A stretch of 64,000 nucleotides of DNA from JAFDWR01 sp038216655 (GCA_038216655.1 JBBQPZ010000014.1:29182-93181); one strand, 5' to 3'; counted from the stretch's first letter, positions 45,692-54,775 are shown. Notes: a model not told the origin generated them from the sequence alone. Numbers and translations: made by a program.

Positions 45692-46443
45692 GTTCGGTTC
45701 GCCTGATGCCGTGTCTCGACATTCGGGACGGACGTGTCGTGAAGGGCGTCAACTTCGTCGGACTTCGCGATGCCGGTGACCCCGTCGATCTCGCGAAGTT
45801 CTACGGTGCCGAGGGTGCTGATGAGTTGGTATTTCTCGATATCACCGCCAGCCATGAGGGCCGAGCCCCCGTGATTGCCCTTGCCGAGCGGGTCGCTGAG
45901 ACGATCTTCATTCCTTTTACCGTCGGCGGGGGTCTCCGCCGGGTCGAAGATATCCGCGCCGCGCTTCTGGCCGGGGCCGACAAGGTCAGCCTCAACAGCG
46001 CGGCGATCGCCGATCCGGATTTGGTCACCGCCGGAGCCGAGAAGTTTGGCTCCCAGTGCATCGTCGTCGCGATCGACGCTAAACGGGCGGGTTCCTCTTG
46101 GCATGTGTTTTCTCACGGTGGCCGCAAGGACACCGGTCTCGATGCGATCGAGTGGGCTCGGATGGTTACCGCCATGGGAGCGGGCGAGATTCTCCTCACG
46201 AGCATGGACGGCGACGGCACGCAGGCCGGCTACGACCTCGCCCTGACTCGCGCGGTCAGCGAAGCCGTTGGTATTCCGGTCATCGCCAGCGGCGGCGCGG
46301 GCGAGCCTGCACACCTTGTTGATGCGGTGAGGGAAGGGAAGGCCGACGCGGTCCTCCTCGCCAGCATCGTTCACGACGGTATCTACCGCATCGCGGACCT
46401 CAAGGCCGAGATGGCCGCTGCGGGTTTGGAGATGCGGCTCTGA
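45688..46443 (+). CDS. hisF: imidazole glycerol phosphate synthase subunit HisF
   Basis: 251 residues, a TIM barrel with catalytic D11 (CLDIRDG) and D130 (VVAIDAK), the phosphate-binding GGGLRR and SGGAGEPAHL motifs. With HisH it makes imidazole glycerol phosphate and AICAR in histidine synthesis. No other his gene is nearby, so the pathway is dispersed. The internal ATG at 45688 overlaps the upstream stop. Confidence 0.96.
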   Translation: MSSVRLMPCLDIRDGRVVKGVNFVGLRDAGDPVDLAKFYGAEGADELVFLDITASHEGRAPVIALAERVAETIFIPFTVGGGLRRVEDIRAALLAGADKVSLNSAAIADPDLVTAGAEKFGSQCIVVAIDAKRAGSSWHVFSHGGRKDTGLDAIEWARMVTAMGAGEILLTSMDGDGTQAGYDLALTRAVSEAVGIPVIASGGAGEPAHLVDAVREGKADAVLLASIVHDGIYRIADLKAEMAAAGLEMRL

Positions 46444-46551
46444 CAGGTATTAGGCGCGGAAGGCGTTTGGCGTAAGGCGTTCGGCAGGCGATCCACCGAG
46501 ACATGATCCACGTCTGTTGATGATCACACCTAACACCAAACACCTTTTGCC
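46444..46551. repeat. imperfect inverted repeat of AGGTGTTTGGTGTTAGG words
   Basis: The left side AAGGCGTTTGGCGTAAGGCG is mirrored by CCTAACACCAAACACCTTTT. The 18-mer 46528-46545 is the exact reverse complement of 18468-18485. Confidence 0.65.
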
Positions 46552-46625
46552 TGGAACCTCTCCCCGAGCTTGACGGTCCTAGACCCGAGTGCATCTTTGA
46601 TGCACCGAGACAGGAGAGACCCAGA

Positions 46626-47009
46626 ATGCCAATTATCCGAAGAACCACTTTCGTCGAAGGCGACTCAACCGCTCTGGCGGAGGACCGAGGCGCGGTTAGT
46701 GGAGCCACCGCCGCAATCGGCATCGTTGTACTCGTCGTCGTTGCCATGCTGATTGGCTACTTCGCGTGGTACCAACCGAACCAAGCGGCCAGTCAAGCAC
46801 CCAACGTGATTGAGAGGACGACCACCACCAACACAACGACCAATCCGGCGCCCAACGCGCCGCCGGTGATCATTCAACAGCCTGCAAACCCGGCTCCGAT
46901 CATCGTCAACCCGCCGGCTTCGCCCGCGGCGACCCCGCCGACTAGCACCGACAAGAACACCACGGGCGACGGCACTGGTGCCGGCACGACCGACGGTGGC
47001 AGCAAGTAA
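46626..47009 (+). CDS. single-span membrane protein with Pro/Thr/Asn-rich tail
   Basis: 127 residues. A charged N-terminus, one membrane helix (about 30-50: GIVVLVVVAMLIGYFAWY) and a low-complexity exported-looking tail rich in Pro, Thr, Asn and Gly (about 58-127). No enzymatic motif; unknown function. AGGAGAGACCC ribosome-binding site precedes the ATG and a terminator follows, so it is a single-gene unit. Confidence 0.75.
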   Translation: MPIIRRTTFVEGDSTALAEDRGAVSGATAAIGIVVLVVVAMLIGYFAWYQPNQAASQAPNVIERTTTTNTTTNPAPNAPPVIIQQPANPAPIIVNPPASPAATPPTSTDKNTTGDGTGAGTTDGGSK

Positions 47010-47036
47010 CAAGCTTGCACCCTTGAGAGAGGAGAG

Positions 47037-47070
47037 AAGGGGCGTGGTCTTCGGGCCGCGCCCCCTTTTT
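47037..47070 (+). terminator. rho-independent terminator
   Basis: AAGGGGCGTGG, a TCTTCGGG loop region, then CCGCGCCCCC followed by TTTTT, with one bulge. It overlaps the earliest possible TTG start of the next frame, which argues for a later start there. Confidence 0.8.
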
Positions 47071-47107
47071 GCGCAACCGAACTGGACCGTGGGCCGTCCA
47101 TCGTGTT

Positions 47108-47791
47108 GTGCGTCACGTCGCCACCGGCTTTCGATTGGTCTTCGAGCAGGGGCGCTACGTCCGCTTTGCCTTGGTCCCGACGCTGATCTCGGGCGGTTTG
47201 TGGCTCGGCGCGATGGTCCTTCTCTTCGCCCTGATCCAGACCGAGTTACATCGTTTTCTTGCGCGACTCCCCTTGCCCGGCTGGATGGTGGCGGTCGCGG
47301 GCACGCTCATTTTCGCGGTTGCCTTCGTGTACCTCGCGGCCTTCCTCTTCCTCTGGATCGCCGCGGTCACCAACTCTCTGCTTTGGCGAGGCTTGGCCGG
47401 AGAGATCGAGCGCACCCTGACCGGTTCTGCTCCAGACGTGAAAGTTTCTTTCGGCAGCTCACTGGGCGACACCGTCTCGCGCAGCACCGTCGTTGTCCTC
47501 GCCGCGGTGGTTGCGACCGGTTGCGGCTGGGCGCTGTTGGGGCTGCCCGGTCTCTTCTTCGGCTCCGTGATCAGTCTTACTGACTACACTTCCGCCTACT
47601 ACCTGCGGCGGGGGATCACTTACGGGGGGCAGGTGGGGCAGGTGTTTCGCTTGCCGGGCTGGTTCGGCTTTGCCCTCTGCGGGGGGTTGCTTACGCTTGT
47701 GCCGTTCGTCAATATTTTCATGCTGCCGGTGTTGGTCGCGGGCGGGACGGCGATGGCGGTGGAGGGCCGTCTTTCGGGGAGAAATTCCTGA
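47108..47791 (+). CDS. EI24/CysZ-like membrane protein
   Basis: About 227 residues with five to six hydrophobic helices. The N-terminal GFRLVFEQGRYVRFALVPTL and the LPGLFFG...DYTSAYYLRRGITY segment resemble the EI24 domain family (E. coli CysZ is a distant relative that takes up sulfate). The transported solute, if any, is not visible. The GTG at 47108 was chosen because the alternative TTG at 47069 lies in the upstream terminator; uncertain. Confidence 0.7.
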   Translation: MRHVATGFRLVFEQGRYVRFALVPTLISGGLWLGAMVLLFALIQTELHRFLARLPLPGWMVAVAGTLIFAVAFVYLAAFLFLWIAAVTNSLLWRGLAGEIERTLTGSAPDVKVSFGSSLGDTVSRSTVVVLAAVVATGCGWALLGLPGLFFGSVISLTDYTSAYYLRRGITYGGQVGQVFRLPGWFGFALCGGLLTLVPFVNIFMLPVLVAGGTAMAVEGRLSGRNS

Positions 47792-48033
47792 ATTCCTGAT
47801 TTGCATTTGCGATTCTAGGTTCAATTTCCTGAATCCCCGATTCCTGGCGCAACCATTACAAGTAGTTTAGTCCGCATATTGGTAACGGCCATTGGCAGTG
47901 ATTCATAGAGTAGGGATATTTGGGCGGGCGGGGTCAACCAGTTCAAGCAAAGAATCCTGCAGTTGTCTAGAGTTTCCGCCGATTCGAGAGGCGGTGGGCA
48001 AGGGAGCGGGCTCGGACCGGGGGCTCGCCATCC
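47792..48033. other. intergenic region upstream of trpB
   Basis: Contains repeated TTCCTGAAT words (47785-47845). A long in-frame extension of trpB through here has no conserved sequence. No RNA gene or trp leader peptide recognised. Confidence 0.35.
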
Positions 48034-48099
48034 GGAGCCTCCATCCCCTAGCCCCTTCCTCCTCCCGAGCACGAACCATCTCGGCAAGAGGAAGGGGAA
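48034..48099. repeat. copy of the outer arm of the metH-adjacent element
   Basis: CCTCCATCCCCTAGCCCCTT, then CCTCCTCCCGAGCACGAACC and CGGCAAGAGGAAGGGGAA, matching 22292-22356 and the complement of 22074-22138. Confidence 0.65.
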
Positions 48100-48109
48100 T
48101 GTCAGGAAG

Positions 48110-48115
48110 TAGTAT
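48110..48115 (+). promoter_or_regulatory. -10 box TAGTAT of trpB, leaderless-type
   Basis: Seven bases (AGGGAAG) before the ATG at 48123. The AGGGAAG could also serve as a very close SD. Confidence 0.4.
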
Positions 48116-48122
48116 AGGGAAG

Positions 48123-49304
48123 ATGCTCACCCGTCCCGATGACCGCGGGCGTTTTGGCGCTTACGGCGGCCGTTACGTTCCCGAGACCCTGATTCCCGCC
48201 CTCGACCAGCTTGAGCAGGAGTTCGAGAGAGCCTGGGCCGATCCCGACTTCCGGGCCGAGTTCAACGGGTTGCTCAAGGACTATGTCGGTCGCCCCTCCC
48301 CGATCACCGAAGCCAAGCGAATCAGCGAGGAAACCGGGCTGCACGTGGTCATCAAGCGCGAGGACCTGAACCATACAGGTGCGCACAAGATCAACAACGC
48401 CCTCGGCCAGTGCCTGCTGGCGCGACGGATGGGGAAGAAGCGGATCATCGCCGAGACCGGCGCGGGGCAGCACGGCGTGGCCACGGCCACCGTTTGCGCC
48501 TTGTTCGGGCTCGAATGCGTGGTCTACATGGGCGAGGAGGACACTGTCCGCCAGCAGCTCAACGTCTTTCGGATGAAGCTCCTCGGGGCGAAGGTTGAGA
48601 CGGTTTTCTCGGGCACGAAGACCCTCAAAGACGCGACCAACGAGGCGATGCGGGACTGGGTCACCAACGTCCGGGATACCCACTACATCATCGGCTCGGC
48701 GGTCGGCCCGCACCCCTTCCCTTACATGGTCCGCGAGTTTCAGCGGGTGATCGGTGACGAGGCCCGGGCGCAGTATTTGGAGAAGTACGGCCGTTTGCCG
48801 GACGCGGGGATCGCCTGCGTCGGCGGGGGTTCGAACGCGATCGGGTTCTTCACCGCGTTCATCCCCGACGAGTCGGTTCGTTTGATCGGCGTCGAGGCGG
48901 GTGGGCTTGGGTTGAACGGCAACCAGCACGCCGCGCCGTTATCCTTGGGTTCGCCGGGGGTTTTGCACGGGAGCTTCAGCTATCTGATGCAAGATGAGCA
49001 CGGGCAGGTGATGCCGACTCACTCGGTCTCGGCGGGTCTCGACTACCCAGGGGTCGGGGCTGAGCACTCCTACCTCCGCGACTGCGGGCGGGTGGAGTAC
49101 ACGGCGGTCACCGACCATGACGCTTTGGCCGCGTTCCGATGGCTGGCACTGAAAGAGGGGTTGATCCCCGCTTTTGAGAGCGCTCACGCGTTCGCGCCCT
49201 TGCACGACCGCAAGCTCTTCCCCGAGGGGACGCGGGTGCTCGTCAACATGAGCGGAAGGGGCGACAAGGATATGGAGACCGCCTCGCGGATTCTGGAACT
49301 TTGA
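48123..49304 (+). CDS. trpB: tryptophan synthase beta subunit
   Basis: 393 residues. GRFGAYGGRYVPETL at the N-terminus, PLP lysine K89 in NHTGAHKINNALG, ETGAGQHGVATA, and GGGSNAIG phosphate cup, so this is the classical TrpB1 type. It joins serine and indole to give tryptophan. No trpA is next to it; trpB stands alone here, flanked on both sides by palindromic repeats. Confidence 0.96.
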   Translation: MLTRPDDRGRFGAYGGRYVPETLIPALDQLEQEFERAWADPDFRAEFNGLLKDYVGRPSPITEAKRISEETGLHVVIKREDLNHTGAHKINNALGQCLLARRMGKKRIIAETGAGQHGVATATVCALFGLECVVYMGEEDTVRQQLNVFRMKLLGAKVETVFSGTKTLKDATNEAMRDWVTNVRDTHYIIGSAVGPHPFPYMVREFQRVIGDEARAQYLEKYGRLPDAGIACVGGGSNAIGFFTAFIPDESVRLIGVEAGGLGLNGNQHAAPLSLGSPGVLHGSFSYLMQDEHGQVMPTHSVSAGLDYPGVGAEHSYLRDCGRVEYTAVTDHDALAAFRWLALKEGLIPAFESAHAFAPLHDRKLFPEGTRVLVNMSGRGDKDMETASRILEL

Positions 49305-49315
49305 GCCCAACCGCC

Positions 49316-49484
49316 GTCATCCTGAGCGTAGCTCCGAGCCTTGGCGAAGGAGCGAAGTCGAAGGACACTCCGTCCAGTCTCCGACGTCGCTGCGAGGGGC
49401 GGCCCGCTTCTATGTCGGAAGCTCCGTCAGTGATCCTTCGACTGCGTCGACTCGCTCGGGCTCATGGACTCCGTTCAGGATGAC
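49316..49484. repeat. palindromic element, GTCATCC family, distant copy
   Basis: 169 bases from GTCATCCTGAGCG to CAGGATGAC, closely matching 19145-19310 including GTGATCCTTCGACTGCGTCG. It starts 11 bases after the trpB stop. Confidence 0.8.
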
Positions 49485-49590
49485 GCGATCGGAGAGTTCT
49501 AGCGTCAAATTAATGAATCTCCCTAAGCAAACTCGCCTGCAACCTAGGCGGGAGGAGGCCCCGTAGTCTAACCTGTTCAAGAGGTGAGGC

Positions 49591-51003
49591 ATGGCTGACG
49601 GAAACGCGCGATTTGGGATGGTGGGATTGGGGACGATGGGGAGGGCTTTGCTCTTGAACATCGCCGAGCACGGGTTCTCGGTGGTCGGATTGGACACGGA
49701 TCAGGCGAAGGCGGATGCCTTCACCAATGACGTCGCCGCCCACGGCGGCAAGGGATACTCGGACGCCAAGGCGTTCGTCGCCGCGCTCGAGCCGCCGAGG
49801 ACGATTATGTTCCTCGTTCCTGCCGGTCCGCCCGTGGATTCGGTCATCGCTTCGCTCGCCCCGCTCCTCGAAAAGGGCGACTTCCTGATCGACGGCGGCA
49901 ACTCCTACTTCAAAGACACGGAGCGCCGGGCGCTTGAGCTCCAGAAGGACGGACTCGGCTTCATTGGCCTCGGCGTCAGCGGCGGGGAAGAGGGCGCGCG
50001 GCATGGCCCGAGCATGATGGCGGGCGGAGATCCCGTCAACTACGCCCGCGTCCAGCCCCTCCTCGAAGCCGTCGCGGCCAAGGCCGACGGCCAGCCCTGC
50101 GTCAAGCTCCTTGGCCCGCGCAGCGCGGGGCACTACGTGAAGATGGTTCACAACGGGATCGAGTACGGGATCATGCAACTCCTGGCCGAGACCTACGACA
50201 TGCTCCACCGCGGCGTGGGGCTCTCCAACAAGGAGATGGCCGACGTCTTCGAGAGTTGGAACAAGACCGAGATTGGCGGCTTCCTGATCCAGATCGCCTC
50301 CGACGTCCTCCGCACCCCCGATCCCGACACCGGCAAGGACCTCGTCGACTTCGTCAACGACAAGGCGAAACAGAAGGGAACCGGCAAGTGGACCTCGCAG
50401 GAGGCCATGGACCTCGGCGTCTCGCTCCCGACCGTCGACGCCGCCGTCGCCGCCCGCGAACTGTCTGGAATCAAAGAAGAGCGCGAGCGGGCGGAGGCAA
50501 TCCTCGGCAAGCCGCAGGGCGCGATCAAAGGGAACGCCCAGCTTCTCGCCTCGCTTGAGCAGGCGCTTTACGTCGCGATGGTCGCGACCTACGCCCAAGG
50601 CTTTGCGATGCTGAAGGCCGCCTCGACGGAGCACCAGTTCAATATCAAGCTCGGCGATGTCGCGGCGGTGTGGCGCGCCGGATGCATCATCCGGTCGGGT
50701 TTGCTGCCCGGTTTCATGGCCGCGTTCGAAAGGAATCCGAGTTTGGACAACCTGATGGTCGATCCCGACATCGCCCCCCAAGTTCTCGCCAAAGAGGAGC
50801 AGCTTCGGCAGGTCGCCAGGTTTGCGATCGACACCGGCATCCCCGCTCCCGCCTACAGCGCGAGCCTCAGCTACTTGGACGGCTACCGCACCGGTCGCCT
50901 CCCCGCCAACTTCATCCAAGCCCAGCGGGACTTCTTCGGCGCGCACACCTACGAGCGCACCGACAAGCCCGGCTCGTTCCACACCCACTGGGGGCAGAGC
51001 TAA
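49591..51003 (+). CDS. gnd: 6-phosphogluconate dehydrogenase (decarboxylating)
   Basis: 470 residues, long dimeric form. MVGLGTMGRALLLN cofactor loop, DGGNSYFKDTERR, GVSGGEEGARHGPSMM and the catalytic KMVHNGIEYG. It oxidises 6-phosphogluconate to ribulose-5-phosphate with NADP+. It is the first gene of a gnd-zwf-pgl operon; AGAGGTGAGG precedes the ATG. Confidence 0.96.
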   Translation: MADGNARFGMVGLGTMGRALLLNIAEHGFSVVGLDTDQAKADAFTNDVAAHGGKGYSDAKAFVAALEPPRTIMFLVPAGPPVDSVIASLAPLLEKGDFLIDGGNSYFKDTERRALELQKDGLGFIGLGVSGGEEGARHGPSMMAGGDPVNYARVQPLLEAVAAKADGQPCVKLLGPRSAGHYVKMVHNGIEYGIMQLLAETYDMLHRGVGLSNKEMADVFESWNKTEIGGFLIQIASDVLRTPDPDTGKDLVDFVNDKAKQKGTGKWTSQEAMDLGVSLPTVDAAVAARELSGIKEERERAEAILGKPQGAIKGNAQLLASLEQALYVAMVATYAQGFAMLKAASTEHQFNIKLGDVAAVWRAGCIIRSGLLPGFMAAFERNPSLDNLMVDPDIAPQVLAKEEQLRQVARFAIDTGIPAPAYSASLSYLDGYRTGRLPANFIQAQRDFFGAHTYERTDKPGSFHTHWGQS

Positions 51004-51008
51004 CCACC

Positions 51009-52526
51009 ATGGCCCAATTCAAACCTCTTCAGCCCTCGGTCATCGTAATCTTCGGCGCGCTCGGGGACCTCGCCAAGCGCAAACTGATGCCCGCGCTCTA
51101 CAACTTGTATCTCGACAAGATGCTGCCCGAGAAGTTCTCGATCGTGGGCTTGGGTCGGGACTGCAACGAGGAGGGCTTCCGCGAGCAAATGCTCGCAGGA
51201 GTCAGCGAGTTCTCGCGCCGTGGCAAGCCCGACGCGACAACCTGGCAGAAGTTCGTCAACAATGTCACCTTCATCGAAGGCGGGTTTGAGGAAGAGGACC
51301 TATACGCCAGGATCCGAGTCTATGCGGACAAGGAAGAGAAGACCTTCGGCACTCCCGCGACGCGCGTTCACTACCTCTCCGTCGCTCCCGGCCTGATCGA
51401 GACGATCACCGACAACCTCGACAAGGCGGGTCTATCCAAGGAGAACGACCGCGTGGTGATCGAGAAGCCGTTCGGGCGCGACCTTGAGTCGGCAACCGAG
51501 TTGAACTCGCACATCACCCGCTGCTTCGAAGAGAGCCAGATCTACCGGATCGACCACTACTTGGGAAAGGAGACGGTTCAGAACATCCTGGCTTTCCGGT
51601 TCGCGAACGCGATGCAGGAGCCGATCTGGAACCGGCGCTACATTGACCACGTGCAGATCACCGTCGCCGAGGAAGTCGGCGTCGAATTGCGTGGCAAGTT
51701 CTACGAGACCGCCGGTGCGCTGCGGGATATGATCCAGAATCACCTGCTTCAATTACTCTGCATGGTGGCGATGGAGCCGCCGATCTCGTTCGACCCGGAC
51801 GAGGTGCGCAGTAAGAAGGTCGACGTGCTCAAAGCGATCCGTCCGATCCCGTCCGACCAGATCTACAGGTACGCGGTGCGTGGCCAATACGGCCCCGGCT
51901 ATGCGGGCGGTAAGGTCGTCCCCGGCTACCGCGACGAGCCCGGCGTCGATCCCGATTCGTCGATCGAAACGTTTGTGGCGCTTAAGTTCTACGTCGACAA
52001 CTGGCGCTGGCAGGACGTGCCTTTCTATCTGCGCACCGGCAAGCGGATGCCAACGCGCGCATCGCAGATCTCGATCGAGTTCCGCCCCGTTCCCCACCAG
52101 ATGTTCCCCGACGTCTCGAACGAGCATTGGGAGCCGAACCGCCTGACGATCAACATCCAGCCTCACGAGGGGATCACGATGCGTCTGCAAGCCAAGCAAC
52201 CCGGGCAGGGAATGCGCCTGCGGTCCGTACAGATGAAGTTCGACTACGAGGGCACGTTCAAAGGCAGCTCTCCCGAGGCATACGAGACGTTGTTGTTCGA
52301 CGTGCTGGAGGGCGACTCGACGCTGTTCATGCGCGCCGACCAGGAGCACTGCGCCTGGACGGTCGTGACCCCGATCCTGAACGCTTGGGAGGGCTCGCCC
52401 TCGCAGGACTTCCCGAACTACGCCGCGGGGAGTTGGGGACCCGAAGCCGCCGAGGCACTTATCGCCCGCGACGGCCGGAGCTGGCACGCCGTTCCGCTCT
52501 CGACTCCGAAGGACGCGAAGATATGA
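51009..52526 (+). CDS. zwf: glucose-6-phosphate 1-dehydrogenase
   Basis: 505 residues. VIVIFGALGDLAKRKLMPAL binds NADP+, and the active-site RIDHYLGKE with its catalytic His/Lys is intact, followed by EKPFGRD upstream and FYLRTGKRM downstream. It catalyses the first step of the pentose-phosphate pathway. It starts five bases after gnd; a longer reading through gnd was rejected. Its stop overlaps the pgl start (ATGA). Confidence 0.96.
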   Translation: MAQFKPLQPSVIVIFGALGDLAKRKLMPALYNLYLDKMLPEKFSIVGLGRDCNEEGFREQMLAGVSEFSRRGKPDATTWQKFVNNVTFIEGGFEEEDLYARIRVYADKEEKTFGTPATRVHYLSVAPGLIETITDNLDKAGLSKENDRVVIEKPFGRDLESATELNSHITRCFEESQIYRIDHYLGKETVQNILAFRFANAMQEPIWNRRYIDHVQITVAEEVGVELRGKFYETAGALRDMIQNHLLQLLCMVAMEPPISFDPDEVRSKKVDVLKAIRPIPSDQIYRYAVRGQYGPGYAGGKVVPGYRDEPGVDPDSSIETFVALKFYVDNWRWQDVPFYLRTGKRMPTRASQISIEFRPVPHQMFPDVSNEHWEPNRLTINIQPHEGITMRLQAKQPGQGMRLRSVQMKFDYEGTFKGSSPEAYETLLFDVLEGDSTLFMRADQEHCAWTVVTPILNAWEGSPSQDFPNYAAGSWGPEAAEALIARDGRSWHAVPLSTPKDAKI

Positions 52527-53221
52527 TCATCGAGTCGGTGTTCGACGCCGAAGCCATGGCGCGTGCGGCGGTCTCCTGTGTGGTGCTCGCTGCGGAAGCG
52601 GCGATTGCGGAGCGGGGGTCGTTCTCGATCGCCTTCTCCGGGGGCGGGACGCCGCGCCGTGCCTATCAGTTGCTGTCGAGTGCGGCAATCGACTGGTCGA
52701 AGGTCGAGGTGTATTGGGTCGACGAACGGCACGTGCCGTCTACGGACAAGGATAGCAACGAGTATCTCGTGCGAGAGACCCTTCTTTCGCATATCCCGAT
52801 CCCGGAAAAGCGGATCCACCCAATGGTAACCGGGCCAACGCCTGCAGAGTCAGCGGCTAACTACGAAGCCCTGCTCCGCTCTGCCCACTCAACCCTCAAC
52901 ACTAATCTGCTTGACCTCGCCATCATGGGCATCGGCCCGGACGGCCATACTGCCTCGCTATTTCCGGGCATTAAAGAACTCGACGAGAAGGAGCACTGGG
53001 TGGTGCCAACCTTGTCGCCGGCCGGCGTTCGGGACCGAGTCACTCTGAGCGTCCCCGCCCTGTCCCAAGTTGGCTTGCTCCTGTTCCTCGTCGAAGGCGA
53101 GGCGAAGCAGGATCCGCTGCGCAAGATCCTCGCTGCGGACACCCCGCTTCTGCCCGGCGCGATCGTCGGCGGAGCCGCCAAACACGCCCTCTGGATTGTC
53201 ACCGAAGACGCCAGGGGTTAG
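52523..53221 (+). CDS. pgl: 6-phosphogluconolactonase
   Basis: 232 residues of the NagB-like family. FSGGGTPRRAYQLL, VYWVDERHVPSTDKDSNEYL and IMGIGPDGHTASLFPG are the family motifs. It hydrolyses 6-phosphogluconolactone, the product of Zwf, to the substrate of Gnd, completing the oxidative branch in one operon. Confidence 0.95.
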   Translation: MIIESVFDAEAMARAAVSCVVLAAEAAIAERGSFSIAFSGGGTPRRAYQLLSSAAIDWSKVEVYWVDERHVPSTDKDSNEYLVRETLLSHIPIPEKRIHPMVTGPTPAESAANYEALLRSAHSTLNTNLLDLAIMGIGPDGHTASLFPGIKELDEKEHWVVPTLSPAGVRDRVTLSVPALSQVGLLLFLVEGEAKQDPLRKILAADTPLLPGAIVGGAAKHALWIVTEDARG

Positions 53222-53248
53222 AGTTCTGGATGGCGGGCTTCCATTATT

Positions 53249-53440
53249 GGAGAGCGAGGCTCCGTCCGAGCCGTGGTGCCACGGTTGGGCAGTGCGGTCC
53301 ACGTTCTCATTTCTCTCTCACTCTAGGTGCTTACCCAGATTGGGAATGTGGGAACACTTTGGCGCGATGGCGCTCGGCTTGGGACGTGCTTTTCTTCTGG
53401 TCACGTCCCTATTTGCGTAATATCGGTTTTTGTCAACTAG
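53249..53440. repeat. degenerate intergenic element, copy 2
   Basis: Parallel to 24780-24970; shares CTCACTC, a GCTTACCCA-TTGGGAAT-TGGGA block, TTCTTC-GTCACGTC and the exact 17-mer ATCGGTTTTTGTCAACT. Confidence 0.5.
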
Positions 53441-53642
53441 TCGAAGGCGGATTCGCGAGAGGCGATCTGAACGGGGCCCTCACAAATCTGGAGGCGGGTT
53501 CGAAAACGGGACAACCGTACAACATATTGGGCGACCGGAAGCTTACGCGATCGGAGTCCTAGCAGAGGAGACCCTTATAGCTACGCTCGGCTTCCACACT
53601 CGCTTTGAACGGCAGTGGTTGACCGCGCGCAATTCGAGACCG
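53441..53642. other. intergenic region between pgl and the DinB-like gene
   Basis: About 200 bases without a recognised gene or RNA; small frames here have no ribosome-binding sites. Confidence 0.35.
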
Positions 53643-53648
53643 TAGACT
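53643..53648 (+). promoter_or_regulatory. -10 box TAGACT, leaderless-type
   Basis: TAGACT eight bases before the ATG at 53657; no SD. Confidence 0.5.
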
Positions 53649-53656
53649 GGGCATCC

Positions 53657-54181
53657 ATGGATTCCGCTCCTTTCGTCCCGCTTCCCGGTTTCGCGTCACC
53701 CGAGATCGCGTTGCTGGCCGCTTGCCTCCAAGACGCGACGAACGAGTGGCGCGAGGAGCTTGGCAAGATCGACGACGAAGGGATGGTCTGGCAGCCTTTT
53801 CCAGGCGGCCACAGCGTTGGGGCCTTGATTCTGCATATGGCGGATGCCGAGGCTTGGTGGTTCGAGTCGGTGGCGGCGGGGAAGCCCCGCCCGCGCGGGG
53901 AGTCGAAGCTTCTCCTGTCCGAGGAGACGAAGCAGTACGGCGTGAGCTGGCCAACCCCGCCTCGGGAGTCGCTTGAGTGGTATCTCGCCATCGCCGACGA
54001 GATCCGCTCCCGGTCGCTCAAGACTCTTGCCACCTTCGACGACCCTGACCGGATGATCCAGCGCAAGAGTTGTAAGGACGGGCTCAACATCCGCTGGATC
54101 GTCGCCCACGTCGCGGGTCATGAGGCCTATCACGGTGGCCAGGCGGTACTGTTGAACCTGATGCGGAAGAAGCAAGCCTGA
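53657..54181 (+). CDS. DinB-like superfamily protein
   Basis: 174 residues, a four-helix bundle of the DinB/YfiT type. The metal-ligand histidines are plausible in GALILHMADAEAWW (about 61-74) and VAHVAGHEAYHGGQAVLLNL (about 151-170). Members include bacillithiol and mycothiol S-transferases and proteins of unknown role. Substrate unknown. Monocistronic; start chosen at the ATG behind the TAGACT box. Confidence 0.82.
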   Translation: MDSAPFVPLPGFASPEIALLAACLQDATNEWREELGKIDDEGMVWQPFPGGHSVGALILHMADAEAWWFESVAAGKPRPRGESKLLLSEETKQYGVSWPTPPRESLEWYLAIADEIRSRSLKTLATFDDPDRMIQRKSCKDGLNIRWIVAHVAGHEAYHGGQAVLLNLMRKKQA

Positions 54182-54647
54182 CAGACATGCTTTGCGAGAT
54201 CTCCAGTCCCTGGAGGCTTGGCCGGCATTGCAGTGATCGAGAAATTACTACTTTCTTCGTCGCCGTTTCAATACACGGCCTACAATGATGTAGTAGCTGT
54301 CACCCGCATCGTGGCGGCCGTCACCGCGTCAGAAAGAACAACAATGATTCTTGATGCCTCAGGACACTTCAAACCCACCGACTTGGAGTCAGGCGAGGCA
54401 GTGTCCTGAGGCCTATTTGGCGCGGCAACCTTGGCAAGCCTCACGAATCCAGAGCCTACAAACACCGGACGCAAGCATCGGGGTTTTGATAGGCGGACCA
54501 TCCAATACTCCGGCCTGATCCTGAGGTCCGGAGCGAGCAGCCGTTCCATGACTCAGGGGCTTGCTTGGGTCGTTTAACCGCCCTCGAACCATTTCAGGCA
54601 CCCGTTTTTATTCAATGGCCGCGGTCTAAGCCTCAGGCCCTTGGGTT
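54182..54647. other. intergenic region with a 12-bp inverted repeat
   Basis: GCCTCAGGACAC (54356-54367) and GTGTCCTGAGGC (54401-54412) form a perfect stem, probably ending transcription from the DinB-like gene. A 63-residue frame at 54218-54409 has no good start signal and no recognisable domain. Confidence 0.4.
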
Positions 54648-54775
54648 GCGGCTCGCGAAAGGTTGCGGCGGTTGAGGCCTGAGGCATGGCGAACCCACCC
54701 TTGGCGCGGGTGGTTCGCCCGCTACGGCTCGCGGGAGGTTGCGGCGATTGGGGCCCGTGGCATGGCGATCCCACC

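Noticed and set aside
47892..48122. N-terminal extension of TrpB
   Set aside because: Reads through a palindromic repeat copy; TrpB homology begins right after ATG 48123.
54218..54409. 63-residue frame after the DinB-like gene
   Set aside because: No ribosome-binding site or -10 box and it contains a 12-bp inverted repeat.
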